Shown here: positions 26,019 through 34,289 of the stretch, one piece after another
Position numbering within the stretch: position 1 is the stretch's first letter
Layout: the number at the start of each line of letters is the position of its first letter
Translations under genes and position numbers: made by a program
Assembly (NCBI GenBank): GCA_964652975.1
Contig: CAZZCN010000027.1
Coordinates: forward strand, 1 to 35,664
Source: CAZZCN01 sp964652975
GTDB taxonomy: Bacteria > Bacillota > Clostridia > Saccharofermentanales > UBA5734
Length of the DNA stretch: 35,664 nt
Direction: 5' to 3'
The notes under the pieces: model-generated
Databases searched by the model: none
What the model was told of the DNA's origin: nothing
Seen by the model: only the letters and a program-made list of their open reading frames with translations

Positions 26019-27165
26019 ATTTCAACCTCCTCAGACGAGTCACTGTAACAGCGGCGAAAACAAGTGTGAAAAGCCACAACACACCAAGATTAATAAAGTA
26101 TCTTGTATGTGTCGGATAGTAATAGAGTGCATAAAATGCATCGGTTATTACGTTTAAAGGATTGAGGTACGCCATGGCCGGAACTGCGCTGGTAATAAGG
26201 TATTTTACCTGGACATACATCATGCCGGCAAAAAAAGAAAGCGTCATTGAGGTTCCAATCAATATTCCTGTCTTGATCCCCTCGCCGCCTTTGACAAGTG
26301 CGCAAATCATCGCCCCGAAGGAGACACCCATTACGCATCCGGATACGCAAAGCAAAAGAAGATAACCCACCTGATTGCCGAAGTCAATTTTGATTACAAA
26401 GGCGATGTAGGCAAGTAGAATCAGTATTGTCATAAGTTGTATAAGAGAGGCGGCGGAAATCGCTGATATGAAAACCTTGAATTTATGAGTCGGAGCAAGA
26501 TTTATACGAGCTGCCTGCGGTGACAGGTCCGCCTGTACAGCCTCAACCTCCTTCATTCCCATGAATCCGCCATAGAAGCATGCCATGGCAAGCACCGTGT
26601 AAAAATAAATAACCGTCATATCAGGTGATACCGGGCTGTCTGTCTCTTTTTGAAAAAACGACGTTTGCTTTCCTATCTCTTCAAGAAGTCCTTTTTGCGC
26701 GGAAGCGGGATTTGAAGTGATTATCGTGACAGCCATCGACGAAGTCTGAAGATAATGGTCGAATATCGATCTCAGGATGGTCTGGTTGATTCCGGTGGAT
26801 TTAAAATACAGATGTGCCTTGCCCTCCATGTCGAGATACCCCGAAACCTCACCGTCATTTAGCAATTGAACCGCTTTTTCTGCGGAGACAACGCTTACTG
26901 TCAAAGGAGCATTTTCGTCTGTCCCTGTTTGCGTAACGGAAGTAGACATGCTTTCTATAAATGCCTGCATATTCTTGTCATTTTTATATGCGTCATTATC
27001 CACAATGGCCAGCTTGACCGAACTGAAAAGGTCCATGCTGTTCAGGTTGGAAAACGCCATGTTGAAGAACGTTGCCAGAACTATCGGAAAAAGCAAAGTC
27101 CAGAACATCATCTGCTTGTCGCGTGTTATGCACTTGATTCTATATTTGAAAATATGCCAAAACAT
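26005..27165 (-). CDS. ABC-2 type transporter permease (first)
   Basis: A 386-residue membrane protein. The N-terminal FKYRIKCITRDKQMMFWTLLFPI with a membrane segment (about 20-40) is typical of ABC-2 permeases, followed by an extracytoplasmic domain of about 140 residues (AIVDNDAYKNDKNMQAF onward) and five to six membrane segments from about 185. ATG 27165 has AGGAGG upstream and lies 12 bases after the ATPase stop. It forms an operon with the ATPase and the second permease. Confidence 0.9.
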   Translation of the reverse strand: MFWHIFKYRIKCITRDKQMMFWTLLFPIVLATFFNMAFSNLNSMDLFSSVKLAIVDNDAYKNDKNMQAFIESMSTSVTQTGTDENAPLTVSVVSAEKAVQLLNDGEVSGYLDMEGKAHLYFKSTGINQTILRSIFDHYLQTSSMAVTIITSNPASAQKGLLEEIGKQTSFFQKETDSPVSPDMTVIYFYTVLAMACFYGGFMGMKEVEAVQADLSPQAARINLAPTHKFKVFISAISAASLIQLMTILILLAYIAFVIKIDFGNQVGYLLLLCVSGCVMGVSFGAMICALVKGGEGIKTGILIGTSMTLSFFAGMMYVQVKYLITSAVPAMAYLNPLNVITDAFYALYYYPTHTRYFINLGVLWLFTLVFAAVTVTRLRRLKYASI

Positions 27166-27177
27166 TTTTATAACCTC

Positions 27178-28110
27178 CTAGTCGCGAAGTTCTTTTCCCG
27201 TAATTTCCAGGAATACGTCATTCAGGGTGGGCAGTTCCGAAAACACCTTGCCGTACACCAGCTGCTTCTTTTGGATAAAATCAAGAAGATTCCTCAGGTT
27301 GTTCTCCCCCTTTTTGAATTTAAGCACAAGTTGATCGCCGTTTCGTTCTGCAAAATTCATATTCGGAAGGTTTTGCAATTCTTCGAAATTTTCCGCAGAA
27401 AGCCCGATGATGTCAATGGTTATTTTTTCGCCCAGCTCGATACCTGCCTTCAGTTCTTCTTTTGAACCGATTGCAACAATTTTGCCCTTCTCCATTATTG
27501 CAATCCTGCTGCAGATCTGCTCCACCTCCTCCATATAGTGAGATGTGTATATGACCGTCGCACCCTGCTTGTTTAGAATTTGAATCCCCTCAAGTATTTT
27601 GTTCCTGCTTTGCGGATCAACTCCGACAGTCGGTTCATCAAGGATTATAAGCCTTGGCTTGTGTGCTATGCCGCAGGCGATATTGAGTCTTCTTAGCAGT
27701 CCACCGCTCAGTTTTTTGGGATAAAATTTACGGAATTCCGCAATTTCAACAAAGGCTATCGCCTCTTCTACCAGGAGTTTTCTTTTTGCCTTGTCCTTGA
27801 TATACAATCCGCAGAAATAATCGATGTTTTCATATACGGTCAGTTCCTGAAAAACCGCGACATTTTGCATTATGATACCTATATCCTGTTTGATTGAGTA
27901 TGCGTCCGGAGTCATTGGTCTGTCAAAAATCTCAATAGTTCCCTGATCGTACTTAAGCAGTGATAAAATGCAGTTGATCGCCGTTGTCTTGCCCGAACCA
28001 TTCGGCCCGAGCAGCCCGTACACCTCACCCTCCTGAACCTCCAGATTTAAATGGTCCAAAGCCGTCAGTGTACCGTACTTTTTAACAAGGTCATTCACTT
28101 TTATAATCAT
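27178..28110 (-). CDS. ABC transporter ATP-binding protein
   Basis: A 310-residue nucleotide-binding subunit of an ABC-2 exporter. Walker A GPNGSGKT (35-42), Q-loop Gln82, signature LSGGLLRR (134-141), Walker B LIILDEP (154-160) and H-loop His191 are all intact, so it should hydrolyse ATP. The last 90 residues (about 220-310) are the C-terminal extension common in drug, peptide and antibiotic exporters. ATG 28110 has GAGAGGAAA upstream. It is the first gene of the three-gene operon. Five 11-base repeats lie 60-115 bases before it and may bind a regulator. Confidence 0.95.
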   Translation of the reverse strand: MIIKVNDLVKKYGTLTALDHLNLEVQEGEVYGLLGPNGSGKTTAINCILSLLKYDQGTIEIFDRPMTPDAYSIKQDIGIIMQNVAVFQELTVYENIDYFCGLYIKDKAKRKLLVEEAIAFVEIAEFRKFYPKKLSGGLLRRLNIACGIAHKPRLIILDEPTVGVDPQSRNKILEGIQILNKQGATVIYTSHYMEEVEQICSRIAIMEKGKIVAIGSKEELKAGIELGEKITIDIIGLSAENFEELQNLPNMNFAERNGDQLVLKFKKGENNLRNLLDFIQKKQLVYGKVFSELPTLNDVFLEITGKELRD

Positions 28111-28145
28111 AAAGTTTTCCTCTCAATTCTATTAGTTTCAGTTAG

Positions 28146-28226
28146 ATTTTACTATTAATCGATTGAAATCTTGTTACTTTCCTGTTATTTTTTTGTTAGT
28201 ATCCTGTTAGTATTCTGTTAGTTTTT
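28146..28226 (-). promoter_or_regulatory. five 11-bp direct repeats and a -10 box upstream of the ABC operon
   Basis: Plus-strand units at 28172, 28183, 28194, 28205 and 28216: TGTTACTTTCC, TGTTATTTTTT, TGTTAGTATCC, TGTTAGTATTC and TGTTAGTTTTT. On the minus strand each reads NTAACA with 5-base spacing, the geometry of OmpR/PhoB-family operators such as PhoP boxes. The unit nearest the gene overlaps the position where a -35 would stand for the -10 TAAAAT (28146-28151); no consensus -35 is present, as expected of an activated promoter. Regulator identity is unknown. Confidence 0.6.
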
Positions 28227-28266
28227 GTCCTTGCAAATCAACCGATTTTATCAATATCCTGGTCTG

Positions 28267-29680
28267 CTATGCGTCGATATTCGGCCATTTGTTGGTTTGT
28301 TTTTCTGATTTGCTTTTCGCAACATACTCCAAAAGCACCTCCCTTTCATTATTCAAACGTTCACCAATTACCTGATGCAGACAATCTTCCAGAATCTCTC
28401 CTATCTGTCTACCTGGCTTTAATCCCAGCTTAATAAGGTCTTCACCGTCAATGGCAAGGTCTTTCAATGAAAAGCACGCATTTTCTTCTATTATTTCTTC
28501 GTAAATCCGAAGCAGTTCATCAAGATATGCGATTCGTTGGAGCATTTCAGAAGTCTGTTGTGCATGTACATCGGCCTTCTTAATGGCTATCAGGTCAAGG
28601 AAAAAATCCTCGGAAAATCTGTTCAGTATGTGCTTAACCGATTTTTTGTCGGCATCAATCTTAATGTCGTGATACATAACAAGCTCGTATGTCCGCTTTT
28701 TGGTAAAGTTGTCGAACTTCAAACGGTCTAGAATGACTCTGACCATTTCGGCGCCGACTTTCTGATGTCCATAAAAATGTCCTATCCCATCAGCATCCTT
28801 GAAAAATGTAGACGGCTTGCCTATATCATGGAAAAGCGCTGTCAGCCTTAACGGCAATCTGGCAGGAACGTATGTCACCGCCTTCACGAGATGCGTGTAC
28901 ACGTCAAAAGAATGATGTGGATTATGCTGTAAAAAATCAAAGCAGGGTGAAATTTCAGGAATAATTACGGCAATCATGTCCCTGAATTCAAATAAAATAT
29001 TTTCAACATACAATCCGCATAGCAATTTGGTAAACTCAGCCGTGATTCTTTCGGTCGCTACAGTACCGATAGTATTTCGAAGCATGTCAATGGCGCTTTT
29101 AGTGCCGGGTTCTATGGAAAATCCGAGCACCGATGCAAATCGAACCGCTCTGAGAATTCTAAGCGAGTCCTCCGAAAATCGGCTTTCGGGGTCGCCAACA
29201 CACTTTATAATCCTGTCATGCAAATCCTGACGGCCGTTGAAAGGGTCGATTATTCCTGTTTTATCAGAATACGCCATTGCATTAATAGTAAAATCCCTAC
29301 GTGAGAGGTCATCATTAATGGAAGACGAAAACGAAACCGAATCGGGTCTTCTATTATCGGTATACTGACCATCGATTCGAAACGTGGTGACTTCCACAGG
29401 AAATGATTCGATAACAACTGTAACGGTCCCATGTGCAATACCTGTCTCGACAACATAGGCCTTCTGCTCCAGAGTTTCGTTATAGTCCTCCAGCGTATTA
29501 TCAACATTGTCTTTGAAAGAATCGCCGAATACTTCTATAACCTGCGAAGGAAGAGCATTAGTCGCTATGTCATAATCCGTTGGTGAAATTCCTAAAAGCC
29601 CATCTCGTACGCATCCGCCCACAAGAAACGCATCGAATCCGCTTTTCTCAAGTGTTTCGATTATTTTGCCGGCTGGCTCG
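28267..29680 (-). CDS. cca: CCA tRNA nucleotidyltransferase with HD domain, start lost in gap
   Basis: A class II enzyme that adds or repairs the CCA end of tRNAs. About 470 residues are visible; the frame runs open from 29680 into the gap, so the first few codons are missing. Seen: EPAGKIIETL then FLVGGCVRDGLLG (metal- and nucleotide-binding head), DYDIATN with the catalytic aspartates, SRRDFTINAMAY, RILRAVRFA, and in the C-terminal half the HD-domain motif LTALFHDIGKP, which could give phosphatase or phosphodiesterase activity. A low-complexity insertion of about 20 residues (29458-29520) lies between DSF and VVETGIAHGTV. A GTG at 29622 is not a plausible start, since it would remove the head. 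Confidence 0.93.
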
Positions 29681-29780
29681 NNNNNNNNNNNNNNNNNNNN
29701 NNNNNNNNNNNNNNNNNNNNNNNNNNNNNNNNNNNNNNNNNNNNNNNNNNNNNNNNNNNNNNNNNNNNNNNNNNNNNNNN
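29681..29780. other. assembly gap (100 N) between the HAD gene and cca
   Basis: The run of 100 N replaces the 3' end of the HAD gene and the 5' end of cca. From the usual lengths of the families about 10-20 codons of the first and a few of the second are lost. The flanks show no overlap. The true gap length is unknown. Confidence 0.97.
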
Positions 29781-30731
29781 GTCGGGCAAATATTCGCTTT
29801 CTGCTATCTCCTCAAGCGTAGCTTCTCCAGTCAAAACACCTATTCCAACAATGCCTGCCATTTTGGCAAATGCCATGTCAGTATAAACGCGATCGCCTAC
29901 CATGGCGAGTTCATTCTTTTTGTACCCGTATCTCGATAGTATCATCTCGATCATTGCAGGGTCAGGCTTGCCATACACCCGCGTTACTTTGCGGTCTGTG
30001 CAAGTCTCAAGAAATGCAATAATCGCACCGCAGTCAGCTTGCACTTTCCCACCGGCCAGCGGACACACCTTGTCTGGATTGGCTGCATAAAACGGAACCC
30101 CTGCGCGGATATATTCACAGGCAGCATCAAGCTTCTCATAGGTCAAGGTGGTATCAAACCCCACCAGTACAGCATCTATTTTTTTGTCTCTGGTATTTAT
30201 TATATTGATACCCGCCGAGGTAATTTCGCTTTCAAACTCAGGTGTACCTATTACATAAGCATTTATAGGAGTCGCCGTGCCTTCAAAGTTAACATTCGTT
30301 TCCTGCAGTAACTCCTGCTGTAACTCCTGCTGTAATGTAGATAATTTCCATGATGAGCCCCTATTCGATGTTCCTTCAAAATCAACATTCAGTTTCTCGC
30401 TTCGGTGACAGTCTGATTTGCTTGTGTACAAGTCCTTAATGTGTTTGACCAACGCGTCCGTCGATGTAATTAAATAATCTCTGTCAGCCTTGATTCCGAG
30501 ACGCTTAAGCCGGTTCAGATAATGCTGTGCACTATGTGATGAATTGTTCGTTGCAAATATATAACGGGTATCTCCCAGCGCTTCGAAAAATTTTGCTGCA
30601 CCCGGAATCAATTCTTCCCCGATGGTTACCGTGCCATCCATATCTAAGAGCCAGCATCGTATACCTCTTATCAGTGATTTTATTTCAGCATCGCTGGCAT
30701 TCTCGTTATTTGAAAGTCTCCTTAAAGCCAT
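29781..30731 (-). CDS. HAD-superfamily subfamily IIA phosphatase, 3' end in gap
   Basis: A NagD/4-nitrophenylphosphatase-like cytosolic hydrolase; the substrate is not predicted. Seen: motif I LLDMDGTV near residue 30, ATNNSSHS, the cap-domain NPDKVCPL, GKPDPAMIEMIL, and motif IV GDRVYTDMAFAK. It runs into the gap at ESEYLPD, just before the usual last 10-15 residues. ATG 30731 is chosen because AGGAAGG lies 7 bases upstream; a TTG at 30737 is an alternative. A low-complexity insertion of about 55 residues (30261-30428) is flanked by a direct repeat. It lies in an apparent ligA-HAD-cca transcript. Confidence 0.9.
30277..30395 (-). repeat. imperfect direct repeat inside the HAD gene with 12-bp tandem
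   Basis: About 25 bases at 30277-30302 recur at 30369-30395, encoding NVNFEGT and NVDFEGT 31 residues apart. Between them a 12-base unit (ACTCCTGCTGTA) is tandem at 30310-30333, encoding QQEL twice. The repeat bounds the loop insertion. Confidence 0.85.
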
Positions 30732-30743
30732 ATGCAATCCTTC

Positions 30744-30926
30744 CTATGCGACCGTTCCTGTCATTGGAGAATCTTTTTCAACCAATGCTCGTCTTGCAAA
30801 AGTAATTCTATATTCACTTTCTCTTGAATTTTCATTATTGTCATTATTGTCCTTATTGTCCTAATTGTCATTATTATCCTTATTGTCCCTATTGTCCTTA
30901 TTGTCCTTAAAAGCATTTATATGCAT
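30744..30926 (-). pseudogene. small reading frame of DN-rich repeats, broken by an internal stop
   Basis: Between ligA and the HAD gene the minus strand reads, in one frame, from ATG 30926 through KDNKDNRDNKDNNDN, a TAG (30861-30863), then DNKDNNDNNENSRE, then YRITFARRALVEKDSP and MTGTVA to a TAG at 30744-30746. That gives 60 residues if the inner TAG were sense. The TAG differs by one base from the AAG (Lys) of neighbouring repeat units. No ribosome site precedes the ATG. The final stop is 12 bases before the HAD start. It may be a decayed gene, a repeat-expanded small protein, or not coding at all; another short frame (22 codons) overlaps it. Confidence 0.35.
30832..30909. repeat. 9-bp tandem repeat, eight full copies plus a partial one
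   Basis: Units of nine bases, plus strand, at 30832, 30841, 30850, 30859, 30868, 30877, 30886 and 30895: TCATTATTG twice, TCCTTATTG, TCCTAATTG, TCATTATTA, TCCTTATTG, TCCCTATTG, TCCTTATTG, with a partial unit following. It lies in the ligA-HAD intergenic region. Confidence 0.95.
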
Positions 30927-30932
30927 TGCTTT

Positions 30933-32939
30933 TCAATCACTTTGACTAGAAATATTCGCCAGCTTCAAAAACTCAGTCTCGTCCAGAACCGTCAAGCCTA
31001 GCAAATTCGCCTTGTCCAGCTTGCTTCCGGCTTCTTCTCCCGCGACAACATACGAGGTGTTTTTGGACACCGATCCGGAGACCTTGCCCTTATGGGATAA
31101 AATAATTGCTGTCGCTGCGTCTCGCGTCATATTCGGCAATGCACCTGTCAGCACAAAAGTCATCCCCTTGAATTTATCGGATTTTACATCACCGCTTGAC
31201 TTGCTCTCCATCTGTACCCCGCTGTCCTTAAGGCTGTCAATCAGGTCTTTTGTCTGAGGTTGCAAGAAAAATTCCAAAACGGATTTTGCGCTTATCTCGC
31301 CGAATTCTTCAAGAGTTAAAAGTTCCTCAATATCTGTATTCATCAATTTGTCAATTGAACCGAAATGTTCGGCGAGGATGAAAGCAGCTCTCACGCCTAC
31401 GTTTCTGATACCGAGTGCTGTGATTAGCCTCTCTAGTGAATTGTTTTTGGTTTTTTCTATAGAATCGAGCAAATTGCTCACCGACTTTTCGCCGAAACGG
31501 TCAAGTTCAAGCAGTTCAGTCCTTTTCTCGTGAAGCTTGTATATATCCGCTACACCTTTGATCAGGCCTTTTTCGAGTAAAATCTCAAGTATTGACGGTC
31601 CTAACCCCTCGATATTCATAGCATCCTTGGATACAAAATGAATAATATGTCTTAAAAGTTGAGCCGGACATTGAGCCCCCGTGCACCTGCTGGCAGATTC
31701 GTCGTTGTCACGCACAACCGATGCTCCGCAGACAGGGCAGTTGACAGGCATCTTAAAGGGCTGCGAATTCGCAGGACGTTTTTCTATGATGATTTTAACG
31801 ACCTCCGGTATTATGTCCCCCGCCTTTTGTATCAAGGCGGTGTCACCCTCGCGGATATCCTTTTCGATGATATAATCCTCGTTATGCAAAGTCGCTCTGG
31901 CAACGGTCGATCCGGCGATTTTTACCGGTGTCAGCTGTGCAAGCGGAGTCAGTTTGCCTGTCCTCCCCACTTGAACAAGAATTTTCTCAATCAATGTCTC
32001 CTGTTGCTCCGGTGGATATTTATATGCAACAGCCCATTTGGGCACTTTGCTAGTGGTACCGAGATCCTGCCGTTGAGCCAGTGAATTCACTTTCACTACC
32101 GCCCCGTCGATGCCGTAGTCGAGTGTGCCTCGTACAGAACCAATTTCTTCGATAACATTCCAGACTTCATCGACTGTTCTGCATATTCTGAATTCAGGGC
32201 TGACGCAAAACCCTTGCTTAGCCAGCCAATCCAATGACTCCGAATGTGTACTGAATACTTTGCCGTCAACACCCTGAACATTGAAAATAAAATAATCAAG
32301 TTTTCGCTGGGCGGTTACCTGGGGATTCAATTGTCTAAGCGAACCTGCCGCTGCATTTCTAGGATTGGCAAATGTCTTTTGGTCGTAAATTTCAGCCTTT
32401 TCGTTCAACTCTAGAAACGATGATACAGGCATGTAAATCTCTCCGCGGACCTCCAAAAAGGCAAGCTGCTCTCTGATTCTTGCTGGAACACTTTGAATTG
32501 TACGAACATTTTCCGTTACATCCTCACCCGTCTGGCCGTCACCTCTGGTGGATGCCCTGACATATTCGCCGCTCACATACTCCAAGGCGACAGAAAGTCC
32601 GTCAATTTTGCGTTCTACAACAAATTCTACATCCTTTTGCGTTTCGGTGATTTTCGTCAGAAAAGCACGCAATTCATCTTCATTAAAGACGTCGGTCAGG
32701 CTTTGCATCGGGTATTTATGTGCAACTTTCTTGAAATCCTCCGAAACAGTGCCTCCAACCCTGCGAGTCGGCGATTCGCCGCATGCAAGAAGCGGGAACT
32801 CCTCTTCCAGTTCTTTTAGTCTGCGCATAAGTGCGTCATACTCAAAATCTGTTATCTCCGGAGTGTCCAAATCATAATATCTTGTATTATGATAATTAAT
32901 CTTTTCGCGTAGCTGCGCAATTTCCTGCCAAACTTCCAT
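30933..32939 (-). CDS. ligA: NAD-dependent DNA ligase LigA
   Basis: A 668-residue ligase that seals nicks with NAD+ in replication and repair. Order of domains: Ia with NYHNTRYYDLDTPEITDFEYD, adenylation domain with the nucleophile lysine in ERKIDG (Lys111), OB fold, a four-cysteine zinc site (CPVCG ... CTGAQC), helix-hairpin-helix repeats (about 480-570), and a C-terminal BRCT domain (FKGMTFVLTGAL onward). Length is the family standard. The frame is open to 32966, but ATG 32939 has GGAGG 4-5 bases upstream. It is the first gene of the apparent ligA-HAD-cca transcript, divergent from the esterase. Confidence 0.98.
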   Translation of the reverse strand: MEVWQEIAQLREKINYHNTRYYDLDTPEITDFEYDALMRRLKELEEEFPLLACGESPTRRVGGTVSEDFKKVAHKYPMQSLTDVFNEDELRAFLTKITETQKDVEFVVERKIDGLSVALEYVSGEYVRASTRGDGQTGEDVTENVRTIQSVPARIREQLAFLEVRGEIYMPVSSFLELNEKAEIYDQKTFANPRNAAAGSLRQLNPQVTAQRKLDYFIFNVQGVDGKVFSTHSESLDWLAKQGFCVSPEFRICRTVDEVWNVIEEIGSVRGTLDYGIDGAVVKVNSLAQRQDLGTTSKVPKWAVAYKYPPEQQETLIEKILVQVGRTGKLTPLAQLTPVKIAGSTVARATLHNEDYIIEKDIREGDTALIQKAGDIIPEVVKIIIEKRPANSQPFKMPVNCPVCGASVVRDNDESASRCTGAQCPAQLLRHIIHFVSKDAMNIEGLGPSILEILLEKGLIKGVADIYKLHEKRTELLELDRFGEKSVSNLLDSIEKTKNNSLERLITALGIRNVGVRAAFILAEHFGSIDKLMNTDIEELLTLEEFGEISAKSVLEFFLQPQTKDLIDSLKDSGVQMESKSSGDVKSDKFKGMTFVLTGALPNMTRDAATAIILSHKGKVSGSVSKNTSYVVAGEEAGSKLDKANLLGLTVLDETEFLKLANISSQSD

Positions 32940-32990
32940 TCGTCCTCCGTTTTTTGTAAAAATCATGCCAAAAAGGCTGGAACAAACAAA

Positions 32991-33030
32991 TTCATTTTTA
33001 AAAATAAAAATTTATTTTTAAAAATAAAAT
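32991..33030. repeat. 20-bp AT-rich tandem duplication in the ligA-esterase spacer
   Basis: Two adjacent 20-base copies, 32991-33010 and 33011-33030, both containing TTTTTAAAAATAAA. They lie in the divergent promoter region of ligA and the esterase gene and may bend DNA or act as an UP-like element. Confidence 0.75.
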
Positions 33031-33103
33031 TCTATGTGATGATTTTATCATATTTGTGGTAAAATTGAATACATCATTTTTATATCATGCAATTGTAATT
33101 GAT

Positions 33104-33175
33104 AATCAAGTTTCTTGATTGCGATTGGTTTTTTGTTGACATATAGGGATTTTTTCATAATTTATCAGATTAAAG
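33104..33175 (+). promoter_or_regulatory. candidate promoter region of the esterase gene
   Basis: A perfect -35 TTGACA at 33136-33141. A matching -10 is poor: CATAAT (33156-33161) is 14 bases away and TAATTT (33158-33163) 16 bases away. Just upstream is a hairpin, AATCAAG (33104-33110) with CTTGATT (33114-33120), a possible operator. The assignment is tentative because of the -10. Confidence 0.35.
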
Positions 33176-33189
33176 GAGCAATGTAACAG

Positions 33190-33972
33190 ATGTCAAATCA
33201 AAAATATCAGCTTTGGAGCGAGAGCGAAATGAACGCCAGGAGTGGTTCCGGTGTCGGGACATTCAAATCATGTATTCCGAGTATCACCTACTATCCCACC
33301 AATGCCAAACATAAACACGGATGCGTTATTGTATGTCCAGGTGGCGGATATGAGATGAAAACAATGGATTACGAAGGCGAGGAAATCGCTCAGATGCTTA
33401 ATAAGAACGGCATAGCTGCCTTTGTTCTTGATTATAGAATAAAGCCTGATTATCACCCGGCTCCTGTAAATGATGCATTCAGAGCTATCGAAAAGGTCAG
33501 AGCTCTTGCCGAGGAGTTAGGATACATTTCAGACAAGATAGCTATTTTAGGATTTTCAGCAGGCGGTCACCTTGCAGCAAGCGCCGGAACCATGTGGACA
33601 ACTACCGCTACCCGGCCTGATGCCATGGTTCTTTGCTATCCCGTTATTACAATGGGCAAAACCGCACATGTCGGAAGCAAGACCAATCTGATCGGTGACA
33701 GGATCACAGAAGCCCTGGTCAGTGATTTATCCTGTGAGAACCGTGTCAGCAGACAGACTCCTCCGACATTTATCTGGCATACTGCGGATGACAAAGCGGT
33801 TCAGGTTGAGAATTCCTTGACAATGGCCTCCGCTCTTGCTTCTAAAGCCGTTCCATTCGAAATGCACATTTATCCGCATGGCGAGCATGGACTTGCTCTT
33901 GCCAAGGATGACAAGGTGGTCTCCGGGTGGTTTGGTCTATGTGTCGACTGGCTTAAGAGGCTGGGATTTTAG
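33190..33972 (+). CDS. alpha/beta hydrolase, BD-FAE-like esterase family
   Basis: A 260-residue soluble hydrolase. Seen: the oxyanion-hole loop CPGGGYEMK (49-57), the nucleophile elbow GFSAGGH with Ser123, a catalytic Asp at 200 or 201 (HTADDKAVQ) and His233 (PHGEHGL). The pattern matches the bifunctional feruloyl/acetyl-xylan esterase-like family (DLH/esterase_D-like), often acting on acylated carbohydrates, but the substrate is not shown. No signal peptide, so it acts in the cytosol. ATG 33190 has AAAGGAG about 10 bases upstream. It stands alone on the plus strand, divergent from ligA. Confidence 0.88.
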   Translation: MSNQKYQLWSESEMNARSGSGVGTFKSCIPSITYYPTNAKHKHGCVIVCPGGGYEMKTMDYEGEEIAQMLNKNGIAAFVLDYRIKPDYHPAPVNDAFRAIEKVRALAEELGYISDKIAILGFSAGGHLAASAGTMWTTTATRPDAMVLCYPVITMGKTAHVGSKTNLIGDRITEALVSDLSCENRVSRQTPPTFIWHTADDKAVQVENSLTMASALASKAVPFEMHIYPHGEHGLALAKDDKVVSGWFGLCVDWLKRLGF

Positions 33973-33990
33973 ATAACAGCTAGCTTATAT

Positions 33991-34235
33991 AACGGTTTTG
34001 TTTTTTGATAATAATTTGCTTTTTTGACGGCTTGTGTTTTTGATAATAATTTGCATTTTTGACGGCNNNNNNNNNNNNNNNNNNNNNNNNNNNNNNNNNN
34101 NNNNNNNNNNNNNNNNNNNNNNNNNNNNNNNNNNNNNNNNNNNNNNNNNNNNNNNNNNNNNNNNNNACGGCTTGTGTTTTTGATAATAATTTGCATTTTT
34201 GACGGCTTGTGTTTTTGATAATAATTTGCTTTTAT
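33991..34235. repeat. 35-bp tandem repeat with an assembly gap inside
   Basis: Four visible 35-base units: 33991-34025 (diverged, starting AACGG), 34026-34060, then after the gap 34166/34167-34200 and 34201-34235, plus the first six bases of another unit at 34061-34066. The core is TTTTTGATAATAATTTGC preceded by GACGGCTTGTG. The 40 bases before and after the gap are identical, so the true copy number is unknown. 35 is not a multiple of three, so the array is not coding. It starts 18 bases past the esterase stop. Confidence 0.95.
34067..34166. other. assembly gap (100 N) inside the 35-bp repeat
   Basis: The 40 bases ending at 34066 and the 40 beginning at 34167 are the same repeat sequence, so the assembler probably could not resolve the copy number here. 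Confidence 0.97.
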
Positions 34236-34289
34236 ATTTTACAAGACAGTTCATGTCGTACGAGGATAGTGCTGAAAGGTTATCGAATA

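Noticed and set aside
8215..28226. The response regulator at 8215 as the activator of the ABC operon.
   Set aside because: Only the binding geometry of its family fits; the genes are 19 kb apart and nothing else ties them.
33991..34235. The 35-bp array as a CRISPR.
   Set aside because: The units are adjacent with no variable spacers, and no cas genes are present.
33969..34254. Minus-strand frames with repeated ANYYQK-like words across the 35-bp array.
   Set aside because: The same words appear in more than one frame because 35 is not a multiple of three; the frames are kept open by the repeat and by N.
34209..34289. Start of the metallophosphoesterase at GTG 34209 inside the repeat.
   Set aside because: No ribosome site there, and the first 27 residues come from repeat sequence; later GTG codons have purine-rich sites.
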